Source of the DNA: Natronococcus amylolyticus DSM 10524
Lineage (GTDB): Archaea; Halobacteriota; Halobacteria; Halobacteriales; Natrialbaceae
NCBI RefSeq assembly: GCF_000337675.1
Contig: NZ_AOIB01000027.1
Span: 16,075 to 80,074 of the forward strand
Length of the DNA stretch: 64,000 bases
Direction of reading: 5' to 3'
Of this stretch, positions 28,039-35,777 are shown piece after piece. How positions within the stretch are numbered: the first letter of the stretch is position 1; every line of letters starts with the position of its first letter. Below the pieces are notes generated by a model, which was not told the origin of the DNA, did not search any database, and was given only the letters and a program-made list of their open reading frames with translations. Both the position numbers and the translations under genes were made by a program.

Positions 28039-28539
28039 ATGCTTCGCTCGTTCGAAGGGACGGAACCCCAGGTCGCCGACTCGGCGTACGTCGACGAGAG
28101 CGCGGTCGTGATTGGCAACGTCGTCGTCGAGGCCGACGCCAGCGTCTGGCCGAACACGACCCTCCGGGGCGATCACGGCCGGATCGTCGTCGGCGAGGGC
28201 GCGAACGTCCAGGACAACGCGGTCCTCCACGAGGATGCCGAGCTCGAGCCCTACGCCACGGTGGGTCACAGCGCGATCGTCCACGACGCGACCGTCCGCG
28301 AGCGCGCGCTGGTCGGAATGAACGCCGTCGTCCTCGACGGCGCTCGGATCGGTAAGGGTGCGGTCGTCGCGGCCGGTAGCGTCGTCACGGAGGGAACCGA
28401 GGTCGAGCCGGAGACGCTCGTCGCCGGCGCGCCCGCCGAACCGAAAGCCGAGGTCGACGATCCGCGCCTCGAGGAGACGGCGGACCGATACGTCGAGCTC
28501 TCGAATCGTCACGCCGAGGGCTCGGAACGACTCGATTGA
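28039..28539 (+). CDS. Gamma-carbonic-anhydrase-like left-handed beta-helix protein
   Basis: A 166-residue hexapeptide-repeat protein. The repeats run through residues ~14-130 (VVIGNVVVEADASVWPNTTL, ALVGMNAVVLDGARIGKGAV). Metal-ligand histidines are present in the right order: one in NAVLHED, and two in VGHSAIVHDA. It belongs to the PaaY/YrdA gamma-CA-like group, trimeric zinc or iron enzymes. Whether this copy has carbonic anhydrase activity cannot be read from sequence alone. The C-terminal helix is acidic. Confidence 0.88.
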   Translation: MLRSFEGTEPQVADSAYVDESAVVIGNVVVEADASVWPNTTLRGDHGRIVVGEGANVQDNAVLHEDAELEPYATVGHSAIVHDATVRERALVGMNAVVLDGARIGKGAVVAAGSVVTEGTEVEPETLVAGAPAEPKAEVDDPRLEETADRYVELSNRHAEGSERLD

Positions 28540-28610
28540 GCCCAGGATCGCCCACCGTCGACGCTGCGGCGAGGGAAACGCTGATACGCACACCCGCGCA
28601 ATCGACGGCC

Positions 28611-29075
28611 ATGAGCGACACCTCGTGGACGGACCGGATCGTCGGCGAACGGATGACCGTCGATCAGGAGTTCTCCGCGCGCGTCCAGGACTCGCGGTTC
28701 TCGAGCCAGCAGTGGAGCCTGATCATGACCGCGACGGAGTTCGAGATCGAGGACGCCGACGACCCCGAGCGGGCGCGGATCGTCGCCAACACCGAGAAAG
28801 TCGACCAGATCATCCCCGAACTCGAGAACGTCGAACGACAGATGGGGGCGATGGGCGGCCAGGGCGGCGGCGGTGGCGGCGCCTCGAACTCGTCGGGCGG
28901 GGTCGTCGACTCCATCCTCGGCGCGCTCGGACTGGGCGGAGACGGCGGCGACAAGGAGGAAGAGCAGCTCCGGGCGGCCGAGCAGCTCACCCAGGAGTAC
29001 GCCGAGCAGCTCCAGTCCCAGCTCGAGTCGAAGGGGCGATGGGAGTCGGTCCGGCAGGCTGCCGCCGACGACTGA
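28611..29075 (+). CDS. DUF5799-like haloarchaeal protein
   Basis: A 154-residue protein starting MSDTSWTDRIVGERMTVDQEF. The N-terminal half is a conserved haloarchaeal domain (FSSQQWSLIMTATEFEIED). A glycine-rich linker is followed by a C-terminal helical segment (AEQLTQEYAEQLQSQLESKG). It is cytoplasmic by appearance and its function is unknown. It lies 71 bases after the gamma-CA-like gene on the same strand. The start at 28611 is chosen from homology; 25 codons of open frame upstream overlap the previous stop region. Confidence 0.78.
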   Translation: MSDTSWTDRIVGERMTVDQEFSARVQDSRFSSQQWSLIMTATEFEIEDADDPERARIVANTEKVDQIIPELENVERQMGAMGGQGGGGGGASNSSGGVVDSILGALGLGGDGGDKEEEQLRAAEQLTQEYAEQLQSQLESKGRWESVRQAAADD

Positions 29076-29185
29076 GACTACCGGCGATCCGTCCCGTCTG
29101 CTCGTACGGACTCCTGTACGTTAGTTCCGGAGCGACCACGCCCCGTGCCTGCGGTTGCTCCGGGAACTCGTCACAACAGACCGTA

Positions 29186-29326
29186 TCAACCCGCGTGAAA
29201 GAGCGTGAACTCGCTCGCCTCGTAGATGTTGATCAGCTCCACGACGAGTTCGTCGTAGGACTCGTCCTCGATCCGCAGCCCGTCCAGCCGTTCGACGGTC
29301 TCCTCCTCGAGTTCGACAGTGGGCAT
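29186..29326 (-). CDS. 46-residue small haloarchaeal protein, antitoxin-like
   Basis: The short gene MPTVELEEETVERLDGLRIE ends in FTLFHAG. The pattern (a strand, then ETVERLDGLR, then a helix with YDELVVELINIYE) resembles haloarchaeal small ribbon-helix-helix-like proteins found alone or with toxins. No toxin gene is adjacent. It is monocistronic between two plus-strand genes. Confidence 0.68.
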   Translation of the reverse strand: MPTVELEEETVERLDGLRIEDESYDELVVELINIYEASEFTLFHAG

Positions 29327-29438
29327 ACCAGTCCGTTCGTCGCCGAGGAGCAAAAGCCTCGCGGAGAGCTATCACACCACATTACTCGATCAGGGCCGAG
29401 CCACAGGGTCTTTAGGTGGCCCACCCCTCCGTCGGGGT

Positions 29439-29729
29439 ATGACCGACGACGTCGACACGACCACGATCACGATTTCGACCGACGACGACGAGACCGACGA
29501 GGTAACGCTCCCCGCCGGTCTCATCGACCTCCTCGCCGAGGGCGACCAGGACGCCGCCGAGACCGTCGGCGACATCACCCTCCTCTCGTTCGCCAGCCGG
29601 GCTCACCACATCGTCCACCACGGCGAGGGCTCGGATCCGGAGCTCGAGGCCCAGGAGGAACGCATCATGGACCAGTTCGAGGAGCGGTTCGGCCAGACCT
29701 TCGCCGAAGCGACCGGTCACCAGCACTGA
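29439..29729 (+). CDS. Small conserved haloarchaeal protein
   Basis: A 96-residue acidic protein, MTDDVDTTTITISTDDDETD. It has a conserved middle (LPAGLIDLLAEGDQDAAETV) and a His-rich stretch (RAHHIVHHGEG) near residue 55. It looks like one of the haloarchaea-specific single-domain families of unknown function. The His cluster could bind metal but is not a known motif. It starts at the ATG at 29439, after a run of non-homologous codons. Confidence 0.72.
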   Translation: MTDDVDTTTITISTDDDETDEVTLPAGLIDLLAEGDQDAAETVGDITLLSFASRAHHIVHHGEGSDPELEAQEERIMDQFEERFGQTFAEATGHQH

Positions 29730-29783
29730 TTGTCGACCTTCCTTTCGATGTGACCGTCCCAGCAGCTACGGCTGGCGCGGTTC

Positions 29784-29811
29784 GTGAACCGAAGTTTTGA
29801 TCACGGTTTAC
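29784..29811 (+). promoter_or_regulatory. Candidate BirA operator over the bioY promoter
   Basis: An inverted repeat with arms GTGAACCG and CGGTTTAC separated by 12 bases, ending 15 bases before the bioY ATG. The GTnAAC...GTTTAC arrangement resembles BirA operators known from bacteria (GTAAAC...GTTTAC). It covers the expected TATA region, so binding would block initiation. The birA gene with an HTH at 19078 supplies a repressor. This is a site match by eye. Confidence 0.6.
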
Positions 29812-29825
29812 GGCGGTGGTGACGT

Positions 29826-30407
29826 ATGGCAACCGAACAGGGAGACGTCGACCTCGTCGACGGCGACGTCGTCCACGCGTTCGCTCGAGCAGCCCTGCTC
29901 GCGACACTCCTCGGCGCGGTGGCACCGATCGCGATACCGATCCCGTTCTCTCCGGCGCCGATCACGCTGCAGGTGCTGTTCGTCTTTCTCGCCGGGCTGT
30001 TGCTCGGCCCGCTCTGGGGGACCGTCTCGATACTGCTGTACCTCGCCGCCGGCGCGATCGGGCTCCCGGTGTTCGCGGGGATGGCCGGCGGGCTCGGCGT
30101 CCTCGTCGGGGATTCGGCCGGCTATCTCTGGTCGTACCCCCTGGCCGCCGGCCTGATCGGCCTGCTCGTCCACCGCGGGACCGATCTGCGGGATCCCGCC
30201 GAGGTTTCGACGCCGCTCGTCGTCGTCGCGCTCGTCACCGCGACCGTCCTCATCTACGGGATGGGCGTGGGTTACATGGCCTGGCTGCTTGAACTCGAGC
30301 TCTGGGAGGCAATTACGGTCGGAGCGCTGCCGTTTATTCCGGGTGAGGTGTTGAAGATCGCCGCCGCGGTCGCGATCGTCGAGAGCGGTCGGATCGACAC
30401 CGTCTGA
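29826..30407 (+). CDS. bioY: Biotin ECF transporter, substrate-binding S component BioY
   Basis: A 193-residue integral membrane protein with six hydrophobic segments. It has the BioY signature run LLGPLWGTVSILLYLAAGAI followed by GLPVFAGMAGGLGVLVGDSA and a C-terminal FIPGEVLKIAAAVAI. It binds biotin and associates with an ATPase/T-protein module, here encoded by the next two genes. The stop overlaps the bioM start (TGATG), indicating translational coupling. Regulation by BirA is suggested by the palindrome immediately upstream. Confidence 0.93.
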   Translation: MATEQGDVDLVDGDVVHAFARAALLATLLGAVAPIAIPIPFSPAPITLQVLFVFLAGLLLGPLWGTVSILLYLAAGAIGLPVFAGMAGGLGVLVGDSAGYLWSYPLAAGLIGLLVHRGTDLRDPAEVSTPLVVVALVTATVLIYGMGVGYMAWLLELELWEAITVGALPFIPGEVLKIAAAVAIVESGRIDTV

Positions 30408-31135
30408 TGCTCGAGTTTCGCTCCGTGTCGTTCGGCTTCGACGACGTCGGCGTGCTCGAGGACGTCTCCCTCTCGATCCCCGACGGCGAGTTCGTCGTCC
30501 TCGCGGGAGCGAACGGCAGCGGGAAGACGACCCTGCTGCGTCACTGCAACGGGCTCCTGAGTCCCGACGAGGGGACGGTGCTGGTCGACGGCACTTCCGT
30601 CGAAGACGACGTCATCGGCGCCCGAACGAGCGTCGGGATGGTGTTCCAGCACCCCCGCGACCAGTTCGTCGCCGCGACCGTCGGCGACGACGTCGCCTTC
30701 GGCCCCGCGAACCTCGGCCTCGGGCGCGAGGAGATCGATCGGCGCGTCGCCGAGGCCCTCGGGGCCGTGAACCTGCGGGGACGCGAGGACGAACGGATCG
30801 ACCGACTTTCGGGCGGCGAGCAGTCCCGGGTGGCTATCGCGGGCGCGCTCGCGATGGAGCCGACCCACCTGGTGCTCGACGAACCCTTCACCGGACTCGA
30901 CGAGCCCGCGCGCCGTTCGGTGGTCGGTCGACTCGAGGCGCTGGCTGCCGACGGCACCGGGATCCTGCTCGCGACCCACGACCTGCGGGACGTGCTCGGG
31001 CTGGCCGACCGCGTGATCGCGATGGCCGACGGACGTGTCGTCGTCGACGACCGCCCCGACCGGGCCCTTGAGGAGCTGGATGGACTGCCGGTTCGCGTCC
31101 CCCGAGCGCGGGCGGACCTCGAGGAGCGATGCTGA
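30407..31135 (+). CDS. bioM: Biotin ECF transporter ATPase BioM
   Basis: A 242-residue ABC ATPase of the ECF type. Walker A is GANGSGKTTL (34-43), the Q-loop region is MVFQHPRDQFVAATV, the signature is LSGGEQSRVAIAGAL, and Walker B is LVLDEPFTGLD. The D-x-F/Q-loop form with PRDQ is typical of ECF A components. It powers biotin uptake through BioY with BioN. Its 3' end overlaps bioN by 7 bases. Confidence 0.93.
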   Translation: MLEFRSVSFGFDDVGVLEDVSLSIPDGEFVVLAGANGSGKTTLLRHCNGLLSPDEGTVLVDGTSVEDDVIGARTSVGMVFQHPRDQFVAATVGDDVAFGPANLGLGREEIDRRVAEALGAVNLRGREDERIDRLSGGEQSRVAIAGALAMEPTHLVLDEPFTGLDEPARRSVVGRLEALAADGTGILLATHDLRDVLGLADRVIAMADGRVVVDDRPDRALEELDGLPVRVPRARADLEERC

Positions 31136-31833
31136 CCTACGAGCCCGGCGAGACGGTCGTCCACGATCTGGACCCCCGGAGCAAGCTCGCGGTCCAGATC
31201 GGCTTCGCGGCGACCGCGCTCGCTCACACCGCGCCGCGCGCGCTGCTCGGGCTCTCGGTCGTTACCGCGGTCGTGCTGGCGCTCGCGCGGGTCCCCGTGG
31301 TGCGGACGCTGTACGCCTACCGGTTCGCGCTGGTGATCCTCGCGCTGGGTCCCCTCGTCGCTGCCGCGACCCTCGGCCCGCCGTGGATCGACCTCGAGGC
31401 CGGCCTCGCCACCGCGCTCGCGAGCTACCGTGTGCTGCTCATCCTGCTCGTCAGCGCCGCCTACGTTCGGACGACCCCCGTTCGGGAGTCACGAGCCGCG
31501 ATCCAGCGGACGGTCCCGGGCAAGCCCGGACAGCTCCTCGGGATCGGCGTCGCGCTGGTCTTCCGGTTCCTGCCCGTCGTGCAGTCGGACCTGCGGACGA
31601 TTCGGGACGCGTCAGCCGCGCGGCTCGGCACCGAACGGAGCGCCCGCGAGCGCGCGACGACGATCGGCCTCCTCGGACTCTCGCGGACGTTCGACCGCGC
31701 CGATCGACTTTCGCTCGCGCTGCGAGCGCGGTGTTTCTCCTGGAATCCCACGCTGCCCGCGCTCGCGTTCGCCCGGCGGGACGCTCCCACGCTGGGTGTC
31801 GCGGTCGCGTTGCTCCTGACGGCGTTCCTGTAA
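31129..31833 (+). CDS. bioN: Biotin ECF transporter transmembrane T component BioN
   Basis: A 234-residue membrane protein starting MLTYEPGETVVHDLDPRSKL, with the usual EcfT DPRxK start. Four to five hydrophobic segments and the two coupling-helix Ala-Arg motifs are visible (RDASAARLGTE near residue 160 and LALRARCF near 200). It links BioM to BioY. It is the last gene of the bioY-bioM-bioN operon; the next gene begins 117 bases later. Confidence 0.92.
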   Translation: MLTYEPGETVVHDLDPRSKLAVQIGFAATALAHTAPRALLGLSVVTAVVLALARVPVVRTLYAYRFALVILALGPLVAAATLGPPWIDLEAGLATALASYRVLLILLVSAAYVRTTPVRESRAAIQRTVPGKPGQLLGIGVALVFRFLPVVQSDLRTIRDASAARLGTERSARERATTIGLLGLSRTFDRADRLSLALRARCFSWNPTLPALAFARRDAPTLGVAVALLLTAFL

Positions 31834-31950
31834 CCCGCTGGCCGGGTCGAAACCCCGGCTGTCCGGTTTTCTGGCCGCAACACTCCGGGAACGGAGAGGA
31901 GCTGGGCGAGCCGGAATTATTAACCTCCAGCCGATCGATTCGGCTAGTGA

Positions 31951-32223
31951 ATGGCGCTTCGCCCCGGCGACATGGTCCGCGTACGTCCGGATCGACTGCC
32001 CGACTCGATCGAGCGGGAACTCCCGCAGGCGGAAGCAGCCGTCGGACGGGTCCTCGAGACGAGCGACGTCTCGCTGGTCGACCTCGAGTGGTACGTCGAC
32101 TACGCGAGCGGCGCGGTGATGGACGGCGTCCTCCCGAAGCGCCGCAGCGACCTGCTCTGTCTTCCGACCGACGCCCTCGAGAAGATCAGCCACGACGAGT
32201 ATATGGAACGACGGACGCCCTGA
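31951..32223 (+). CDS. Small hypothetical protein with SH3-like N terminus
   Basis: A 90-residue protein, MALRPGDMVRVRPDRLPDSI, with a strand-rich core (SLVDLEWYVDYASGAVMDGV) and a C-terminal helix ending EYMERRTP. The RPGDMVRV start resembles small SH3-like barrels. An AT-rich box (ATTATTAA) sits about 30 bases upstream, so a leaderless transcript is likely. No function is recognised. Confidence 0.72.
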   Translation: MALRPGDMVRVRPDRLPDSIERELPQAEAAVGRVLETSDVSLVDLEWYVDYASGAVMDGVLPKRRSDLLCLPTDALEKISHDEYMERRTP

Positions 32224-32289
32224 TCCGATCTAGGCTCGCGGTTCGAGGTGTCGGTCGATTCCGGCGAGCACGTCTCGAGCGTTCGCACC

Positions 32290-33333
32290 TTACGCCGCCG
32301 ACCCGTGCCACTCCCGACTGAAGAGATCGAAGGCGATCTTAGCCGCCCCGAGGATGACGGGACCTACGAACAGCCCGACGGCGCCGAACATCGCGACCCC
32401 ACCGAAGATTCCGAGGACGATCACCGCGGCACTGAGAGCCCCACTCTTTCCGATGATAGCCGGGCGGAGGTACATGTCGGAGACGCTGACGAACGTCCCG
32501 TAGCCGACCAGTGCCAGGGCCGCCAGCGGTCGCCCGGCGGCGACGAGGTAGATCGAGACCGGAACCCAGATTCCGAACGCGCCGACGAGCGGGAGCAAGG
32601 CCAGCACGAACGTCGCGACGGTGAGCAGGACGACGCCCGGGACGCCGAGCACCCAGAGGCCGATCCCGAGTAACACGGCCTGGATCACGGAGACGATCAC
32701 GTTGCCGACCACCGACGCCCACATGAGCCGGTCGAGTTCGGCGAACAGTTCGTCCCTGGCGCCGTCGCTGATCGGAACCACGGTCTGGAGCCAGTCGACC
32801 AGGCGGTCACCGTCCCGGAGCAGCCCGAAGAGGACGAACATCGTCACCGTTAGCCCGAACGCGATCGACGGCAGCCCGCCGAGGAACTCGAGGGTCCCGG
32901 TGACCGCGCCGTGAAGTCCGTGCAGGCCGTCGTCGATCTGGCCCTGGTTGGCCTCGTAGGCCGCGATGGCGGCTTCGGGATCGAGCTGGTAGCCGAAGCC
33001 CTCGAGTTCGTTCTGGATCGCCACCGTGTCCAGCCCCTGCTGTTGGATCGTCCCCACGAGCTCCGACGCCTGTCGGATCGCGACGACGAGGATGTACAAC
33101 ACCGGAATCACGAGTACGAGCAGCGAGCCCACGATTAACGTCAGCGCCGACGCAGTCGGGCTCAGGACTCGCTCGAGGGTCGTCTGGAACGGCGCGAGTG
33201 CATAGGCGAGTACGACCGCGAGCAGGACGTACTGGAGGTAGGGAAGGACGAGCAACGCCGCGAGGATTCCAGTCACCAGCGCGACGATTCCGAGGGCGGA
33301 CTGTTCGGTCAGTCCCCCGTTTGTCTCGGTCAT
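32290..33333 (-). CDS. AI-2E family transporter (TerC/YdiK-like permease)
   Basis: A 347-residue protein with about eight hydrophobic segments. It opens with ALGIVALVTGILAALLVLPY and has the family core DRLMWASVVGNVIVSVIQAVLLGIGLWVLG. The pore region includes LPLVGAFGIWVPVSIYLVAAG, and the C-terminal helix is GPVILGAAKIAFDLF. Family members are exporters or proton-coupled antiporters; despite the name, AI-2 transport is not established for most. It is monocistronic and is the last clearly core-chromosome gene before the integrated region. Confidence 0.88.
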   Translation of the reverse strand: MTETNGGLTEQSALGIVALVTGILAALLVLPYLQYVLLAVVLAYALAPFQTTLERVLSPTASALTLIVGSLLVLVIPVLYILVVAIRQASELVGTIQQQGLDTVAIQNELEGFGYQLDPEAAIAAYEANQGQIDDGLHGLHGAVTGTLEFLGGLPSIAFGLTVTMFVLFGLLRDGDRLVDWLQTVVPISDGARDELFAELDRLMWASVVGNVIVSVIQAVLLGIGLWVLGVPGVVLLTVATFVLALLPLVGAFGIWVPVSIYLVAAGRPLAALALVGYGTFVSVSDMYLRPAIIGKSGALSAAVIVLGIFGGVAMFGAVGLFVGPVILGAAKIAFDLFSREWHGSAA

Positions 33334-33471
33334 GGCGCGTCAATGTTCCCGCTGGGCAAAGAGCGTATCCGATTCACCCTCGAGGGATGATACTCCGAAA
33401 CGAACGCGGGGGGAGCGGTCGCCAACGAGCCGAGGCGGCGTGTCCGTACACCGATTCGAACCGATGTTGCA

Positions 33472-33621
33472 GTGAGCACCGACGACGGTCTTACGGCTGA
33501 AACTACGGACTCCGACGAGGAACGGGACGAAAACACGGCCGACCCGGTGATCGACCGCTCGAGTCAGACGTCGAACTCGAGTGCGGCTGGCAGTCGAGTC
33601 CAAAGGGCCCCGGATCAGTGA
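33472..33621 (+). CDS. Possible short acidic ORF at the island boundary
   Basis: From a GTG at 33472 a 49-codon frame reads VSTDDGLTAETTDSDEERDE and ends APDQ. The composition (acidic, Ser/Thr-rich) is that of a haloarchaeal protein tail or linker, but no family is recognised. It could be the truncated end of a gene disrupted by the neighbouring integration, or not a gene. Nothing else is seen in 33334-33679. Confidence 0.3.
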   Translation: MSTDDGLTAETTDSDEERDENTADPVIDRSSQTSNSSAAGSRVQRAPDQ

Positions 33622-33679
33622 TAACGCACAACAAGCTTATTACGAATCATGCATGATTGGGGGACAGAGGTGGGATGGA

Positions 33680-33880
33680 ATGAAAGCTCGTCAACTGGAC
33701 CCGACTGATAGACGCGTCCTCGAACGGAACTACGACTACGCGCAGAAGAACGTTCGAGTGCTTTCGACGTGGTACGACTGTGAGACCAAACGGATGATCG
33801 AGCTGCTCGCCGAGAACGGGATCGACCTCTCGGCGAACGACGAACAGCGATTCGGACCGTACTATCGAGAAGCTCGGTAG
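33680..33880 (+). CDS. Small hypothetical protein next to integrase
   Basis: A 66-residue protein, MKARQLDPTDRRVLERNYDY, ending RFGPYYREAR. An in-frame ATG nine codons upstream (33653) is an alternative. It is basic for a haloarchaeal protein, with a helix carrying YAQKNVRVLSTWYDCETKR. It lies just upstream of the integrase on the same strand and may be the first gene of the integrated region. No function is recognised. Confidence 0.55.
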   Translation: MKARQLDPTDRRVLERNYDYAQKNVRVLSTWYDCETKRMIELLAENGIDLSANDEQRFGPYYREAR

Positions 33881-34100
33881 CGCCATAGGCGGCGAGCGCA
33901 CTCGTCGCTCGCGAATTTGCTCGTGGTAGAAGAATCGACGGAGAGCGCGGATCGTAGTTGGTGCGAACTCCTTCTGAGCCAAATCTCTTCAGAGCGGAGC
34001 TCCGACTCCCGTACTCGTTCGATAGAAAAAGCCGGTGGAGAGCTGTGAACCCGAGGTTCAAAGCTACACTTTTAACACTACTGCGTGCGACGAACGCGCT

Positions 34101-35312
34101 ATGGCCGCTGATACGCGACGCCGAATCGATCGGCTTCGAACTCGCGCCGAGGACAGCAATGAAATTGACGCCGACGATCGCGAGTTGCTGATCGATTTCT
34201 CTGATCGGCTCGATCTTCTCGCACAGACCTACTCCGATTACCGTCACGAGAAGCTGCTTCGCCACGGCGTGATCATGGCCGAAGAGCTCGACGTCTCGCT
34301 CTCGGACGCGATCGAGGACCGCGATACTGCCGAGACGATCGTCGCCTGGATCAACCGCACCTACAACAACGAGGAGACGAACCGAGACTACCGCGCTGCT
34401 CTCCGCGTCATCGCAAAGCGCGTGACCGACGGCGACGACTGTCCCGATGCTGTCGAGTGGGTCCCGACCAGTACGTCTCGAAACTACGACCCGACCCCAG
34501 ACCCGCGCGACATGCTCCGTTGGGAGGACGACGTCCAGCCAATGATCGATAAGTGTTACAACGCGCGCGACGCGGCGATGATCGCACTCCAGTTCGATGC
34601 TGGCCTCCGCGGCGGTGAGTTCAAGAACCTCGCCGTCGGCGACGTCCAGGACCACGATCACGGCCTCCAGGTCACGGTCGAAGGCAAGCAGGGCCGACGA
34701 ACGGTCATGCTGATTCCGTCGGTCCCGCATGTCCACCGCTGGCTCGACGCCCATCCCGACCGCTCCGATCCCGACGCGCCGCTGTGGTCGAAGCTCCACC
34801 AGGTTGAGGCAATCTCCGATCGGATGGTCTCGAAGATTCTCGACGAGGCAGCTGATCGTGTCGACGTTACCAAGCCCGTCACGCTGACGAACTTCCGAAA
34901 GTCGAGTGCTGCGTTCCTCGCCTCGAGGAACCTCAATCAGGCCCATATCGAAGAGCACCACGGCTGGGTCCGCGGATCGAAAGTCGCTGCGCGCTACATC
35001 TCGGTCTTCGCCGAAGAGAGCGACCGCGAGCTCGCCCGACTCCACGGAATCGACGTCTCCGACGACGAGCCTGACTCGATCGCACCGCTCGAGTGTACGC
35101 GATGCGGACGTGAAACACCCCGAAGCGAACCCCTCTGCGTCTGGTGCGGTCAGGCGATGGATCCGCAGGCTGCCGTCGAACTCGACGATGTCGACGGACG
35201 CGTGAACGAGAGTCTGGCCGAACTCTCGCCCGAGAAGGCTAGGCGCCTCCTCGATGTCGCCGACGCACTCGACGATCCTGATGTTCGAAACGCCCTGCTC
35301 GACGAGCGATGA
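34101..35312 (+). CDS. Tyrosine recombinase/integrase with C-terminal zinc ribbon
   Basis: A 403-residue protein. Residues 1-120 resemble a SAM-like core-binding domain. The catalytic domain starts near 135, with Arg170 in DAGLRGGEF. In the HxxR box the family His is replaced (TNFRKSS; Arg266). His287 is in EEHHGW, and the nucleophile is probably Tyr299 (ARYISVF). A zinc ribbon (CTRCGRETPRSEPLCVWC, 332-349) and a short helical tail follow. Zinc-ribbon integrases of this type are common in haloarchaeal integrated plasmids and proviruses. The ATG at 34101 has a TATA-like ACTTTTAACA box about 30 bases upstream. Confidence 0.85.
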   Translation: MAADTRRRIDRLRTRAEDSNEIDADDRELLIDFSDRLDLLAQTYSDYRHEKLLRHGVIMAEELDVSLSDAIEDRDTAETIVAWINRTYNNEETNRDYRAALRVIAKRVTDGDDCPDAVEWVPTSTSRNYDPTPDPRDMLRWEDDVQPMIDKCYNARDAAMIALQFDAGLRGGEFKNLAVGDVQDHDHGLQVTVEGKQGRRTVMLIPSVPHVHRWLDAHPDRSDPDAPLWSKLHQVEAISDRMVSKILDEAADRVDVTKPVTLTNFRKSSAAFLASRNLNQAHIEEHHGWVRGSKVAARYISVFAEESDRELARLHGIDVSDDEPDSIAPLECTRCGRETPRSEPLCVWCGQAMDPQAAVELDDVDGRVNESLAELSPEKARRLLDVADALDDPDVRNALLDER

Positions 35313-35335
35313 ATCTGTAGTTGCTATATCAACCA

Positions 35336-35500
35336 TCAGTATCCCTCCTCGTCTAACTTCTCGAGTAGGACCTCGGCATCTTCGGCGAACGGCACATCCT
35401 CCTCGATGCACATCTTGAGGACGTCACGTTTTTCGGCGAGGGTTTTCCACGCGTCCTCGCTGTCGGGTTGTGGTGGACCCCCAGCATCGAGACTACTCAT
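35336..35500 (-). CDS. 54-residue hypothetical protein, cassette A
   Basis: The short gene MSSLDAGGPPQPDSEDAWKT ends VLLEKLDEEGY. It starts inside the end of the preceding minus-strand gene (8-base overlap, ATGAGTAG), which supports it being translated. It is helical and acidic with no recognised family. It is the last of four overlapping genes running from 37031 to 35336. Confidence 0.6.
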   Translation of the reverse strand: MSSLDAGGPPQPDSEDAWKTLAEKRDVLKMCIEEDVPFAEDAEVLLEKLDEEGY

Positions 35501-35777
35501 CACTAGTCACCTGCTTGCGGACGTGCGCTTGTTCCCACTCCGGGCGATCCGAGAGGGCGATACAGGTTCGGACTTTGCCAGCGTACTCGATGAAGACGAC
35601 GTCGCCTTCCGGGTCGTAGAACGCCTCCGCGTCGTCGGCGCTGGGGTAGTGAACCGGGACAGCATCGTCGAACGCCCCGCGCGGGTCGCGGTAGGGCGTT
35701 CGCGAGCGCTCGAACCAGCTCTCGCTGACGTGGTTATCCCAGCGCTCGGCAAGCTTGGTGGGCGAACGCTCGCTCAT
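35493..35777 (-). CDS. 94-residue hypothetical protein, cassette A
   Basis: Starts MSERSPTKLAERWDNHVSES, with a middle strand region (GDVVFIEYAGKVRTCIAL). It overlaps both neighbours (4 bases upstream, 8 bases downstream), the hallmark of a tight viral- or plasmid-type operon. No family is recognised. It is probably co-translated with the cysteine-rich protein upstream. Confidence 0.65.
   Translation of the reverse strand: MSERSPTKLAERWDNHVSESWFERSRTPYRDPRGAFDDAVPVHYPSADDAEAFYDPEGDVVFIEYAGKVRTCIALSDRPEWEQAHVRKQVTSDE

Noticed and set aside
33455..33480. tRNA T-arm-like GGTTCGAATCGG on the minus strand near the integrase
   Set aside because: The flanking bases do not pair as a T stem (G opposite G) and no acceptor, D or anticodon arm fits. 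No tRNA attachment site can be claimed.
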